Of a stretch of 64,000 bases of DNA, positions 32,383-41,771 are shown in pieces (position 1 is the first letter of the stretch; each line of letters opens with the position of its first letter). The translations under genes and the position numbers were made by a program. The notes under the pieces were generated by a model. That model ran no database searches. It was not told where the DNA came from and saw only the letters and a program-made list of their open reading frames with translations. The DNA comes from Saccharomonospora glauca K62. Its GTDB lineage: Bacteria; Actinomycetota; Actinomycetes; Mycobacteriales; Pseudonocardiaceae. The stretch spans positions 3,032,524 through 3,096,523 of the forward strand of contig NZ_CM001484.1 of NCBI RefSeq assembly GCF_000243395.2, in the 5' to 3' direction.

Positions 32383-34345
32383 CGATGGTCACCCGTTCCA
32401 GCGAGTCCTGCCGGCTCGTGCGCTGCGCCCGGCCACTCAGTGCCCAGAAACCGCCTGCGGCCATCACAAAGCCGCCGACCCACAGCCATGCCATCAGGGG
32501 GTAGTGGTAGAGGTTGAGCGACACGCGCTCCGGGTCAAACTGGGCGAGGGAGATGTAGATGTCGCGCCCTGGGGTGGTCCAGACGTCGGGCTGGCCGATC
32601 GACTGGGGTTGGTTGGGGAAGGTGTTCAGCAGCGGCCGACCGATCCAGACCACCTGATCACCGTCACGAAAGACGATGTGCGCGTCAGTGCTCACTCGAT
32701 CCGGTTGCTGATGCCGCTCCGTACGATCGAACGTCAGCTCGTAGCCGGCGAACTCGACGGTCTCGCCGCGGTCGAGGGTCACCGTGGCCTTGCTGGCCAA
32801 GGCCCCGGACACGGCGATGGTGACGGCGACCAGCGCGACGCCGATGTGGGCCAACTGTCCGCCCCAGTACGCACGCTGCCCACGCAGCAGCCGCGGCACG
32901 CCCTTCCAGCGGGGCTTCGGCGCGGTGACGATCAGGTGGCGCACGCTCGCCGCGACGATGCCGACCGCGATGGCAACCACGGCGACCACGCCCGGCGAGC
33001 GGATTCCGGCGAGCACCAGAGCCGCCGCAGCTGCGCTGGCGAGTAGCAGCGGAACCCGCAGCCGGGTCCACAACACGCGAGGTGAGGCATAACGGTAAGG
33101 GGTGAACGGGCCGATGCCCATCGCCAACAGCAGGGCGAACGCCAGCGGCACGGACATCCGGTCGAAGTACGGCCTGCCGACCGAGACCTGTTCCCCGGTC
33201 ATGAACTCAACGACGATCGGGTACAGGGTGCCGGTGAGCACGACGAACGCGAACACGGTCAGCAACAGGTTGTTGACCAGGAACACACCCTCGCGACTGG
33301 CCAATGACTCCGGCCGTGACGGCGAGGCAATGCGCTCACCGCGCAGCGCGAACAAAGTGAACCCGCCGACCAGCACCAACATGAGGAACCCCAGGAACAC
33401 CGAGCCAACGCCGGACTCGGTGAACGAGTGCACCGAAGCCACGACGCCGGAGCGGGTGAGGAATGTGCCGAGGATCGTCAACGCGAATGTGGCGATCACG
33501 AGCACGAAGTTCCACGCTTGCAGCATCCCGCGCTTGACCTGGACGACAGCGGAGTGGATGAAGGCGGTCGCCACGAGCCATGGGATGAGTGCCGCGTTCT
33601 CGACCGGATCCCACGCCCAGTAGCCACCCCAACCGAGTACTTCGTAGGACCACCACGCCCCGAGCACGAGCCCACCGGTCAGGAAGCTCCAGGCGACCAA
33701 GTTCGCCCGCCGGGTTCGCCGCAGCCATTCCACGCCACCCTTGCGCAGTAGCAACGCCGACATGGCGAACGCGAACGGCACGGTGAACCCGACGAACCCG
33801 AGATAAAGCATGGGCGGGTGGAAGGCCACCATGATGTGGTCGGCCAGGATGGGATTGGGCCCGGGGCCATCCGCCGGTGGGTCAGGCAGAATCTTGAACG
33901 GGTTGGCCACGGTGGACACTAGGACGAAGAAGAAGATGTTGACCAGGCCGAGCACGCCGAGTGCTCCTGTGCCCAACCGATCGTGGGTGCTGCGCACCTG
34001 CCGCATGACCATGGCCGTGTAGCCGGTGAGGACGAGTGTCCAGAGGATGATGCTGCCGCCCAATGCCGACCAGGCGCTGGTGATCGTGAACAGCAGTGGC
34101 GTTGCGCGGGAATGGTTCTCGGCCACGTAGGACACGGCGAAGTTGTCCGTCAGCAGGGCCACTTCGAGCGCACCCATCGCCAGGATGGCACCACCGACCA
34201 TGCAACCGACGGCGAACCGCAACTGGGTTCGGCGGATCGCTTCGGGGCGCTGCTGAGCGCGGAAGCCGAACAGCGCCAACACGATCGAACCGGACAGGCC
34301 CAACAGCGTGCCACCCCAGCCCACCGCGGGAGTCACGACGCTCAC
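32375..34345 (-). CDS. ccmF: CcmF heme lyase subunit
   Basis: A 656-residue polytopic protein (about 14 helices) with the W-W-S-Y-E-V-L-G-W-G-G-Y-W-A-W-D-P-V-E-N tryptophan-rich heme motif outside the membrane, flanked by conserved His (H-P-P-M-L-Y and H-S-A-V-V). It is the System I synthase that attaches heme to apocytochrome c together with CcmH. The GTG at 34345 overlaps the CcmE stop (GTGA). Length is typical of bacterial CcmF. Confidence 0.95.
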   Translation of the reverse strand: MSVVTPAVGWGGTLLGLSGSIVLALFGFRAQQRPEAIRRTQLRFAVGCMVGGAILAMGALEVALLTDNFAVSYVAENHSRATPLLFTITSAWSALGGSIILWTLVLTGYTAMVMRQVRSTHDRLGTGALGVLGLVNIFFFVLVSTVANPFKILPDPPADGPGPNPILADHIMVAFHPPMLYLGFVGFTVPFAFAMSALLLRKGGVEWLRRTRRANLVAWSFLTGGLVLGAWWSYEVLGWGGYWAWDPVENAALIPWLVATAFIHSAVVQVKRGMLQAWNFVLVIATFALTILGTFLTRSGVVASVHSFTESGVGSVFLGFLMLVLVGGFTLFALRGERIASPSRPESLASREGVFLVNNLLLTVFAFVVLTGTLYPIVVEFMTGEQVSVGRPYFDRMSVPLAFALLLAMGIGPFTPYRYASPRVLWTRLRVPLLLASAAAAALVLAGIRSPGVVAVVAIAVGIVAASVRHLIVTAPKPRWKGVPRLLRGQRAYWGGQLAHIGVALVAVTIAVSGALASKATVTLDRGETVEFAGYELTFDRTERHQQPDRVSTDAHIVFRDGDQVVWIGRPLLNTFPNQPQSIGQPDVWTTPGRDIYISLAQFDPERVSLNLYHYPLMAWLWVGGFVMAAGGFWALSGRAQRTSRQDSLERVTIDA

Positions 34346-34758
34346 GATTTCTCACCATCCGGGGCCGGTGGCTGGTAGTTCTCGTCGTGCTTGACCTTCA
34401 TCGTGTCGGAGACGAAGACGTCGCCACGCCAGGAACCCTCGAGCACGACGCCAATCCCGGATTGGAACAGCTGTGCTGGCGCGCCGTGATGCTCGATGGC
34501 CACCGTGTCGGAACCGGGTCCGGTGCCGGACGTGAGCGTGAACCGCAGTCCGTTCGCGGTCTTGACCACGCTGTCCTTCTCGACGAGCCCGCCGAGCTGG
34601 AAGCGGCGTCCGTCGGCGAAGTCGGCCCGCTGAGCAACGGCTTCCTGCGGGGTCAGGTAGTACACCAGATTCTGATTGAGGTTGCCGAAGAACAGCAGGC
34701 CGGCCAACACCGCGACCAGCCCCACTCCGGACACCGCGAGCATTCGGTAGCGCTTCAC
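34342..34758 (-). CDS. ccmE: CcmE heme chaperone
   Basis: A 138-residue protein with one N-terminal membrane anchor (about 7-24) and an OB-fold. It has H124-D-E-N-Y128, the H-x3-Y motif whose His binds heme covalently. The GTG at 34758 overlaps the CcmD stop and has GGGAG upstream. The His form, not the Cys form known from some other Gram-positive and Desulfovibrio proteins, is present. Confidence 0.92.
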   Translation of the reverse strand: MKRYRMLAVSGVGLVAVLAGLLFFGNLNQNLVYYLTPQEAVAQRADFADGRRFQLGGLVEKDSVVKTANGLRFTLTSGTGPGSDTVAIEHHGAPAQLFQSGIGVVLEGSWRGDVFVSDTMKVKHDENYQPPAPDGEKS

Positions 34759-34877
34759 CGCTGCTCTCCCATTCGACGCCGTGCCCGTGCCCACCGATAG
34801 GTCAGGCTGATCAAGTACGTCGCCATGGCGAGCGCGGTGGCACCGTAACCGAGTGCTACCCAGGCCCATTCAAACAT
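34755..34877 (-). CDS. ccmD: CcmD-like small membrane protein
   Basis: A 40-residue protein with a single membrane helix (about 6-26) followed by a basic tail (R-W-A-R-A-R-R-R). Size, topology and position between ccmC and ccmE identify CcmD, which helps release holo-CcmE. It begins 4 bases after ccmC and its stop overlaps ccmE (GTGA). Confidence 0.8.
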   Translation of the reverse strand: MFEWAWVALGYGATALAMATYLISLTYRWARARRRMGEQR

Positions 34878-34881
34878 CAGC

Positions 34882-35601
34882 TCACGAACCCTTCTCCAAC
34901 CGCGGAGCCAGCACCGCGTTGCCTGCCAGCTCCCGACCCTCGGCCACTTGCCTGGCCTCGAGCTCTTCCTCCAATGCCTCCAGCCGCACACGCGCCCGGA
35001 CCATGACCAGGTACAACAGCGTGAAAGCCAACACGTTGACCAACAACGCCGCCAGCATGGTGTGGTCGATGCTCGGATCACCCGGTTTCAGCACAGTCGG
35101 AGGTTGGTGCAGCGTTCGCCACCACACCACCGACATGTGCACAATCGGTACTTGCACGAACGCCACCACGCCGAACACAGCCGACCGGCGCGCGCGGGCC
35201 ACCGGATCAAGGGTCGCTCGCCGCAACGCGAGATAGCCCAGGTAGACGAAGAACATCACCGCCGTGGTCACCACTCGCGGGTCCCACGTCCACCACACAC
35301 CCCAGGTGGGCTTACCCCAGATCGAACCGAGCACGATCGCCAGTCCGGTGAAGAACACGCCCGCCTCGGCGCTCGCTACGGCTATTCGGTCGTAGCGGGG
35401 CTGGCGCCGCCACAACCACGCCGCAGCGGCGCCCGCCGTCACCGCGAAGCTGAGGTAGGCCACCCACGCCGCGGGCACGTGCACGTACATCAGCCGTTGC
35501 AGGTTGCCCTGCAGCCGGTCGGGCGGAGCGAGCATCGCACCTGCGATCCCGATTGCCACCACCAGCGCGGTGGCAATCGACAAGCGACGTCCGAACAGCA
35601 T
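34882..35601 (-). CDS. ccmC: CcmC heme handling protein
   Basis: A 239-residue protein with six membrane helices, the W-G-V-W-W-T-W-D-P-R tryptophan-rich motif and the flanking His residues (Y-V-H-V-P and V-H-M-S) of CcmC. It presents heme to CcmE. The ATG at 35601 overlaps the ccmB stop (TGATG), a coupling that fixes this start over the longer upstream frame. Confidence 0.92.
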   Translation of the reverse strand: MLFGRRLSIATALVVAIGIAGAMLAPPDRLQGNLQRLMYVHVPAAWVAYLSFAVTAGAAAAWLWRRQPRYDRIAVASAEAGVFFTGLAIVLGSIWGKPTWGVWWTWDPRVVTTAVMFFVYLGYLALRRATLDPVARARRSAVFGVVAFVQVPIVHMSVVWWRTLHQPPTVLKPGDPSIDHTMLAALLVNVLAFTLLYLVMVRARVRLEALEEELEARQVAEGRELAGNAVLAPRLEKGS

Positions 35602-36284
35602 CACGCGGCCTCCTCCAAGTGCCGGGAGACCAGGCCGAGGGCGACCGCCACGGCCAGGTCGACAGTGAGAATGAGCAGGAGCCACGACCATGGCTGGTGG
35701 CCGTACCGCGCGGCCTCCAGGACCTGCGTCGCGCCCAGCAACAGGGGTAGTGACACCGGCACCACCAGCAGCGGCCCCAGAGCGGTGCGACTCGCCAGTC
35801 CCTGCGCGAGTGCGTTGGCCAGCGTGCCCAAAAGCGCCAGCCCGACGGCGACAAGCGGGAACACCGGCAGCAGCCAGACCCAGCCGGAAAGGTCCGGGTC
35901 GTACAAGATGACCGCGACCGGTATGAGCAGGGCCTCGAATATCAACAGCAGCACCGTGTTCGCTGCCGCTCGCCCGGCCAGGCGCACCGCCGGATGCACA
36001 CCGAATAGCCGCACCATCGCCAGTTGTGCCGGCCCGTCCACCGCGCTCTGCCGCAGGGTCACCAGCACACCGAACAGCAACATGACCACCCAGTACAGGC
36101 CCGGGCCAATCTGGCGGAGCAGGGGGACATCGCTGCCGATGGCCAGCGGGACCAGCAGCAGCCCAGCTGCCCCGAACGGTGCCGTCACCAGCAGCGCCTC
36201 TCCGGCCCGTAGTTCCTGCCGCAGATCTTTACGTGCCAATTCAAGACATTGCCGCAGCGCGCCAGGCGTGGTATCCGCGCTCAT
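35601..36284 (-). CDS. ccmB: CcmB ABC permease
   Basis: A 227-residue permease with six predicted helices and the L-A-R-K-D-L-R-Q-E-L-R N-terminal segment typical of CcmB. With CcmA it forms the ABC unit that releases holo-CcmE from CcmC. The ATG at 36284 overlaps the ccmA stop (ATGA); the long frame upstream is a shadow of ccmA. Confidence 0.9.
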   Translation of the reverse strand: MSADTTPGALRQCLELARKDLRQELRAGEALLVTAPFGAAGLLLVPLAIGSDVPLLRQIGPGLYWVVMLLFGVLVTLRQSAVDGPAQLAMVRLFGVHPAVRLAGRAAANTVLLLIFEALLIPVAVILYDPDLSGWVWLLPVFPLVAVGLALLGTLANALAQGLASRTALGPLLVVPVSLPLLLGATQVLEAARYGHQPWSWLLLILTVDLAVAVALGLVSRHLEEAA

Positions 36285-36964
36285 GCGACCACCGGCCCGG
36301 GCTGGACCGGAGTCGCCTGTCCGTCTGCGATCTTTACCACGCGATCCGCCACGTCGAGCAGCCGCGGATGATCGTGCGAGACCACGACGGCAGCGCCACC
36401 CCGGGCCCGTACCCGCCCGACGACGGCCTCGACCAACCCTGCCGAGGCCGTGTCCAGACCAGCGTGCGCCTCGTCCAGCAGTAGCAACGCAGGCTCGGTG
36501 AGTAGCACCCTGGCCAACTCGGCTCGCCGCTGCATGCCCTGCGAGCACACCTCAGCCCATCGGTCGGCGGCCCCGCCCAAGCCCACCAACTCCAAGGCCT
36601 CGTCCGCCTCTCCGTCGCGGTGACCAGTGAGCCTGGCCACGAAGTGCAGGTTCTCTCGCAACGACAACTGCGGATACAACGCCGGGGCGTGTCCTACCAA
36701 CGCGATTCGCGGGCGCACCGCCGCGCAGGCCGGCGAACCGAGCGTGGCACCGAGTACGCGTCCCTTGCCCCTGGTGGGTGGCAGCAATGTGGCCAGGACC
36801 CGCAGCAGTGTGGTCTTTCCAGAACCGTTCGCGCCGATGAATCCGACGGACTCACCCCTGCGCACGGTCAGATCGAGCCCGCGCAGGACCGGCACACGAT
36901 CGACGTCGACGGAGATGTCCACCAACGACACGACGGCCTCGTCTTCGGTCAATAATTTCGGCAT
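36281..36964 (-). CDS. ccmA: CcmA ABC ATPase
   Basis: A 227-residue ATPase with Walker A G-A-N-G-S-G-K-T-T, a degenerate signature C-S-Q-G-M-Q-R-R characteristic of CcmA, Walker B L-L-L-L-D-E-A-H and switch His (V-S-H-D-H). It is the first gene of the seven-gene ccm operon. The ATG at 36964 has AGGA upstream. It diverges from ccdA at 37108; the shared 143-base region contains operator 9. Confidence 0.92.
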   Translation of the reverse strand: MPKLLTEDEAVVSLVDISVDVDRVPVLRGLDLTVRRGESVGFIGANGSGKTTLLRVLATLLPPTRGKGRVLGATLGSPACAAVRPRIALVGHAPALYPQLSLRENLHFVARLTGHRDGEADEALELVGLGGAADRWAEVCSQGMQRRAELARVLLTEPALLLLDEAHAGLDTASAGLVEAVVGRVRARGGAAVVVSHDHPRLLDVADRVVKIADGQATPVQPGPVVA

Positions 36965-37023
36965 CGATCCTGCTTCGCATGAGCGCTGAGACCGCCGGAC
37001 GCGAGGCTCAGCACGGTACTGTC

Positions 37024-37040
37024 TACTATCTTTCGTAGGA
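37024..37040. promoter_or_regulatory. BlaI-type operator 9 between ccmA and ccdA
   Basis: TACTA-TCTTTCG-TAGGA has one arm mismatch. It lies between two divergent units and may control both. A separate inverted repeat, ATACGAGG-N3-CCTCGTAC-like at about 37043-37061, follows on the ccdA side. Confidence 0.55.
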
Positions 37041-37107
37041 GGATACGAGGGCATCCTCGTACCCACCCACCGGGGCCCCAACAGGCAGGAAACGGAGGTC
37101 GACGTAC

Positions 37108-37848
37108 GTGGAGTTCTTCGCGCTGGCGTCGCTGGCGCTGGTGGCAGGCTTGATCTCGTTCACGTCACCGTGCACCCTCCCGCTACTGCCCGGTTACATC
37201 TCCTACGTCGCAGGCCTGTCGAGGGAGCAGACGGACGCCGGGCGCCTGACTGCCGGCGCGCGCCGTCGCGCGTTGCTCGGAGCCTCGCTGTTTGTCGCCG
37301 GCTTCTCCGCGGTGTTCACAGCACTCGGCGCGACATCGTCCGCGCTGGGGCTGCTACTGGCCCAGAACCTACGGACGATCAACCTGGTCGGCGGCACGTT
37401 GATCGTGATCATGGGGCTCGCCATGACCGGTCTGCTCAGGATTCCGTTCCTGCACCGCGAGTTCCGGTTCGATCTCAGCAGGTTCAGCCGCGGGCCGGGT
37501 GGAGCCTTGCCGCTCGGCGCCGCGTTCGCGTTCGGCTGGACGCCGTGCGTTGGACCGGCGCTCGCGTCCATCCTGGCCACGGCTGCCAGCACCGCGACCG
37601 TGGCACGAGGCACACTGCTGCTCCTGGCTTACTCCCTCGGCCTGGGGGTGCCGTTCCTACTGGTCGCCGTGGGAGTGGCCCAGGGCAAGGTACGCCTCAA
37701 CTGGCTTCGGAACCACTCACGCCGGATCGAAGTCGCCGGCGGCCTTGTCCTCGTCGTCATGGGGATCGTGATGATGACGGGTGGCTGGACCGCCCTCATG
37801 AGTCGGATGCTCGGCTTCTACGCACGCCTCGGCTGGCCGCCCATCTGA
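37108..37848 (+). CDS. ccdA: CcdA, thiol-redox membrane protein
   Basis: A 246-residue six-helix CcdA with cysteines in F-T-S-P-C-T-L-P-L-L-P-G-Y (about 22) and G-W-T-P-C-V-G-P (about 148). It carries reducing power from cytoplasmic thioredoxin to the Ccm thioredoxin-like proteins. GGAGG lies 9 bases before the GTG. It is divergent from the ccm operon, and the decayed copy at 12137 retains this family's C-terminal Y-A-R-L-G-W-P-P-I. Confidence 0.92.
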   Translation: MEFFALASLALVAGLISFTSPCTLPLLPGYISYVAGLSREQTDAGRLTAGARRRALLGASLFVAGFSAVFTALGATSSALGLLLAQNLRTINLVGGTLIVIMGLAMTGLLRIPFLHREFRFDLSRFSRGPGGALPLGAAFAFGWTPCVGPALASILATAASTATVARGTLLLLAYSLGLGVPFLLVAVGVAQGKVRLNWLRNHSRRIEVAGGLVLVVMGIVMMTGGWTALMSRMLGFYARLGWPPI

Positions 37849-38321
37849 CCACCCGCACGGTACGGACTGCGCGTAGACGAATGCCAGGCGTCGGTCCAGC
37901 GTTGTCCGTTGTTCTGACTGTCGCCAAAGCTGTCCGTGTTGGCTCCGGGGCAGGACGGCGACGCGGCGGCAACTCTGCCACGCGAAAGCACTGAGCGGCC
38001 TGCCCTCCGCGTGCAGGACAACCCCAGACGTCCGCCCACCGTCCACTCGCGATCTGACCTGCGAGGGATCACACAGAGAATGATCACCTCGAGCGGTCTT
38101 TCGCGCCGGCACCCGCACAGGCCGAGAGCGGTCGAGGCCACACGGCCATGGTGGGCTCCCGTTCACGAGAGCACCCCAATCAACGATGAAGGATCGTAGT
38201 GAAGGCAGGGCACAAACGCTGCTGCAGGGGTACCCCTCCACGGCGATACCAGGGACCGAACGGGCTAATCCGCTAGGCCGTTTACCCCAACAACACCTCG
38301 CGGCTGTTAGTTTTCGTTACT
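37849..38321. other. gene-free stretch with AGGGGTACCCCT palindrome
   Basis: No gene is evident in these 470 bases. A perfect 12-base palindrome, AGGGGTACCCCT (38226-38237), resembles the G/C-tract half-sites of the CsoR sites and lies 85 bases before the His-rich gene at 38322. Confidence 0.4.
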
Positions 38322-38759
38322 GTGAGATTTCGACTGGCCGCACATCGTCACCACTTATTAGTGGTCGCCGCCGCCTTCGCGGTGCTCGTGCCATTCGTCG
38401 CTCTGCACCTGATACTGCTGTGCGAACCCCATTCCCATACCGAGAGTGACCACGGACATAACACAGTGCGCGCGGCCGTTGTCGCGCAGCATTCAGCTCA
38501 CTTTGGACACTCCGCGAACACCGACTGCCACCCGGGTCATCCCGACCAGCAGCACGTCCTCACCGAGACCGGCCATGCGCTGCCCCGCTCCGAGGGCACG
38601 CTCGACGGCCTGGCAGCGCTCGGGGCCCTGGCGATCGCAGTGTCGATCGTCACCCAATCCGGTCCCTGCATCCCGCGGGGCTCGCCGTCAGTAGGCCACC
38701 GCACGCACCGACGAACCGGGCGCACCCTGCTTCTCGATCTCTGCATCGCACGGTCCTGA
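38322..38759 (+). CDS. His-rich DUF6153-like membrane protein
   Basis: A 145-residue protein with an N-terminal helix (about 12-32), a His-rich outside stretch (some ten His between residues 38 and 85), a second helix (about 95-112) and a terminal L-C-x-x-R motif shared with the DUF6153-like proteins at 41289 and 48774. It is probably a metal-binding envelope protein. The GTG at 38322 lacks a ribosome site, so a leaderless start is possible. Unlike its paralogues it is not followed by DUF305. Confidence 0.55.
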   Translation: MRFRLAAHRHHLLVVAAAFAVLVPFVALHLILLCEPHSHTESDHGHNTVRAAVVAQHSAHFGHSANTDCHPGHPDQQHVLTETGHALPRSEGTLDGLAALGALAIAVSIVTQSGPCIPRGSPSVGHRTHRRTGRTLLLDLCIARS

Positions 38760-38856
38760 GCGCGCCAGCCGTGCCGAGCACGAGCTCGGCACGGCCACCG
38801 GCTGCAGTCCTCAGACCGCTGTTTCTCACCGCATTTCGCGAAGGATCGACACAGGG

Positions 38857-39981
38857 ATGAACCACACACTTCTCAGCACACCGCTGGTGACCTCGTCGCC
38901 GGCCCAGCTCCTCAGTCCGGCCGCGCGCTGCCACTCGCCCGGGCATGCCATCGGCAACACGCCCGTGCTGTGGATCGGGGAACCGTTCACCGGCTCCCGC
39001 CACGGCTTCTGGGCCAAGCTGGAAGGCGCCAACCCCGGCGGCATGAAAGACCGCCCCGCCTTGCATATGGTGGGCAGGGCCAAGGAACGAGGCGAGCTCG
39101 CACCCGGTGCGATGATCGTCGAATCGACCAGCGGCACTCTCGGCCTCGGCCTGGCCCTCGCCGGGATCGTCTACGGGCACCCCGTCACGCTGGTCACCGA
39201 TCCCGGCATGGAACCGATCATGCGCCGCATGCTCGCCGCACACAACGCCCGGGTGGAGCTCGTCACGCAGCCGCACCCGACCGGCGGCTGGCAGGAGGCG
39301 CGGCGCGAGCGCGTCCGGCAGCTGCTCGAGAGCACACCCGGGTCATGGTGCCCAGATCAGTACCAGAATCCGGACAATGTGGAGGCCTACGCCTCGCTCG
39401 CCACGGAGCTCATCGGCCAGCTCGGCCGCATCGACATCCTGGTCTGCTCGGTCGGTACGGGCGGGCACTCGGCCGGCATCGCCCGGGTGCTGCGGGAGTT
39501 CTGCCCGCACCTGCGGCTCATCGGAGTCGACACCGTGGGCTCCACGATCTTCGGTCAGCCGGCCGCCCCACGGCTGATGCGCGGGCTCGGCTCCAGCATC
39601 TACCCCCGCAACGTCGACTACCCCGCCTTCGACGAGGTCCACTGGGTTGCCCCCAGAGAAGCCGTGTGGGCGTGCCGGAGGCTGGCCTCCACCCACTACG
39701 CGAGCGGCGGCTGGAGCGTGGGAGCAGTCGCGCTCGTCGCCGGCTGGGCCGCCCGCAACAACGATCCCGACACCCGGATCGCGGCGATCTTCCCCGACGC
39801 CCCACACCGCTACTTCGACACCATCTACAACGACGACTACTGCGCCGAGCACGAGTTACTCGGCCCGGCACCTGCCTCCGAACCCGACACGATCGGCACC
39901 CCGTCAGAACAGGTGGTGCGGCACTGGACGCGATGTAGTCACGTCGTTGACCCCGTGACAGCGCAGGAGGCCCTCGTATGA
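38857..39981 (+). CDS. PLP-dependent cysteine synthase-like protein
   Basis: A 374-residue fold-type II PLP enzyme. The Schiff-base Lys is in N-P-G-G-M-K-D-R (about residue 64), with E-S-T-S-G-T-L-G as substrate loop and G-T-G-G-H-S-A-G as phosphate loop, all as in cysteine synthase/cystathionine beta-synthase. A C-terminal extension of about 40 residues is atypical. Substrate unknown: O-acetylserine-type acceptors are likely, but other beta-replacements are possible. It overlaps the MFS gene (ATGA), so product or substrate may be exported or imported by it. Confidence 0.82.
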   Translation: MNHTLLSTPLVTSSPAQLLSPAARCHSPGHAIGNTPVLWIGEPFTGSRHGFWAKLEGANPGGMKDRPALHMVGRAKERGELAPGAMIVESTSGTLGLGLALAGIVYGHPVTLVTDPGMEPIMRRMLAAHNARVELVTQPHPTGGWQEARRERVRQLLESTPGSWCPDQYQNPDNVEAYASLATELIGQLGRIDILVCSVGTGGHSAGIARVLREFCPHLRLIGVDTVGSTIFGQPAAPRLMRGLGSSIYPRNVDYPAFDEVHWVAPREAVWACRRLASTHYASGGWSVGAVALVAGWAARNNDPDTRIAAIFPDAPHRYFDTIYNDDYCAEHELLGPAPASEPDTIGTPSEQVVRHWTRCSHVVDPVTAQEALV

Positions 39982-41240
39982 GCCAGCTCGTGAGCCAGTT
40001 CCGCACGTTCGACCGGCCGAGCAAGCTGTTGATGGTCAACCAGTTCGGCATCAACGTCGGGTTCTACATGCTGATGCCCTACCTGGCCGGCTACCTCGCC
40101 GGACCGCTCGGCCTTGCCGCGTGGGCGGTCGGGCTAGTGCTCGGCGTGCGGAACTTCTCCCAGCAAGGCATGTTCCTCGTCGGAGGGACACTCGCCGACC
40201 GGTTCGGCTACAAGCCCCTGATCATCGCCGGGTGCGTGCTGCGCACCGGCGGTTTCGCACTCCTAGCCATCGTCAGCTCGCTGCCCGCCCTGGTGATCGC
40301 CTCCGCGGCCACCGGATTCGCGGGTGCCCTGTTCAACCCCGCGGTGCGCGCCTACCTCGCCGCCGACGCCGGAGACCGCAGGGTGGAGGCCTTCGCCCTG
40401 TTCAACACCTTCTACCAGGGCGGCATCCTGCTGGGCCCGCTCGTCGGACTGGCCCTCACCGCGCTCGACTTCAGGATCACCTGCCTCGTGGCGGCCGCGG
40501 TGTTCGGCGCGCTGACCGTGCTCCAGGCACGCGCGCTGCCACAGCACCCGGCCGACCGCGGCCCGGACCGCGGCTCTGTCCTCGCCGAATGGCGAACGGT
40601 CGTCGCCAACCGCCAGTTCGTCCTGTTCTCCCTGGCGATGATCGGCTCGTACGTACTGTCGTTCCAGGTCTATCTGGCGCTGCCGCTGCAGGCACAGACG
40701 ATCGTGGGATCCGAGGCAGGCAGCACCGCCCTGGTCACGTCGCTGTTCGTGGTATCCGGCGCGGTCGCGATCGCCGGCCAACTCAGGGTAACCGCGTGGT
40801 TCAGCAAGCGGTGGGGCCCCGGCCGCAGCATCGTCGTCGGGATGACGCTGCTGTCCATGGCGTTCGTCCCGCTCCTGCTCGTCCCCGGCGCCGCCACCGT
40901 CGGGCCCGTACTGGCCGGAGCAACCGTACTGCTATCGGCGGCCCTGCTCGCGCTCGGCACGATCGCGGTGTTCCCGTTCGAGATGGACACGGTCGTGCGC
41001 CTGTCCCGCAACCACCTCGTCGCCACCCACTACGGCTTCTACAACACCGTCATCGGCGTGGGCATCCTGCTGGGCAACCTCTTCACCGGAACCGTGTTCG
41101 GCCTGGCCCACCAAGCCGGGTGGCCACAGCTGATCTGGGCCGGGCTGACCCTCATCGGGGCGGGTTGCGTGCTGGCCCTGCACCTACTCCACCGCAGCCG
41201 CCAACTGACCGCCGAGCCGGCCGGGCAACCGATGAGGTAG
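39978..41240 (+). CDS. MFS transporter
   Basis: A 420-residue, twelve-helix major facilitator with a G-G-x-L-A-D-R-F-G-Y-K motif A in the first cytoplasmic loop and a similar weak motif in the second half. It resembles proton-driven multidrug or metabolite exporters (MdtH-type). It is translationally coupled to the PLP enzyme, which suggests it moves that enzyme's product, perhaps a cysteine-like thiol. Substrate not predictable. Confidence 0.85.
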   Translation: MSQLVSQFRTFDRPSKLLMVNQFGINVGFYMLMPYLAGYLAGPLGLAAWAVGLVLGVRNFSQQGMFLVGGTLADRFGYKPLIIAGCVLRTGGFALLAIVSSLPALVIASAATGFAGALFNPAVRAYLAADAGDRRVEAFALFNTFYQGGILLGPLVGLALTALDFRITCLVAAAVFGALTVLQARALPQHPADRGPDRGSVLAEWRTVVANRQFVLFSLAMIGSYVLSFQVYLALPLQAQTIVGSEAGSTALVTSLFVVSGAVAIAGQLRVTAWFSKRWGPGRSIVVGMTLLSMAFVPLLLVPGAATVGPVLAGATVLLSAALLALGTIAVFPFEMDTVVRLSRNHLVATHYGFYNTVIGVGILLGNLFTGTVFGLAHQAGWPQLIWAGLTLIGAGCVLALHLLHRSRQLTAEPAGQPMR

Positions 41241-41288
41241 CCGAGCGCATCGGCAGAACAGCATCGAGACGTCGCTATCCTGGCTGGC

Positions 41289-41696
41289 ATGAGGAGGAGT
41301 ACGCGCAGCAGTGTGCCGCAGTGGTTGCTGTTGTGCGTGCTCGCTCTCGCAGTGCTCGGCATGCACCATGTCGTCTCGACATCCCACCTGCCCGCAGCCG
41401 GAGAGGCCCACGTGGCCGACACCACCCACTCCGGCGGCGCAGCGGAAGGGCACAGCCAGTCGCCCACCGACTCGACGCCGAGCGACCCGGCGCACGACGC
41501 ACTGCATTTCTGCCTCGCCGTGCTGTTCACTGCTGGCCCTCTGCTCCTGCTCTCCTCGCGGCTGAGGTCCGTACTCCGGGATGCGCGCAGTCTGGCAGCG
41601 ACCCTACTCTGCTGCGCCCAGGTCCCGCGGACTCGCGAGAGATCAGTGCTCGTGGGGAGAACTCTGCTCACATCCGTCTGCGTTCTGCGCATTTAG
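41289..41696 (+). CDS. DUF6153 family membrane protein
   Basis: A 135-residue protein with an N-terminal helix containing the L-G-M-H-H-V motif (about 12-30), a polar His-containing loop, a second helix with H-F-C-L-A-V-L, and the terminal V-C-V-L-R. This is the DUF6153 pattern, regularly found just upstream of DUF305 genes in actinomycetes, as here (75 bases). The two may act together on copper or another metal in the envelope; no function is established. Confidence 0.75.
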   Translation: MRRSTRSSVPQWLLLCVLALAVLGMHHVVSTSHLPAAGEAHVADTTHSGGAAEGHSQSPTDSTPSDPAHDALHFCLAVLFTAGPLLLLSSRLRSVLRDARSLAATLLCCAQVPRTRERSVLVGRTLLTSVCVLRI

Positions 41697-41771
41697 AGGT
41701 CACGGTTCATCACCCTGACCTCACGACGATCGTCCTCCGACAACGCAGCGCAGAAGGAACCAAGACCACCG

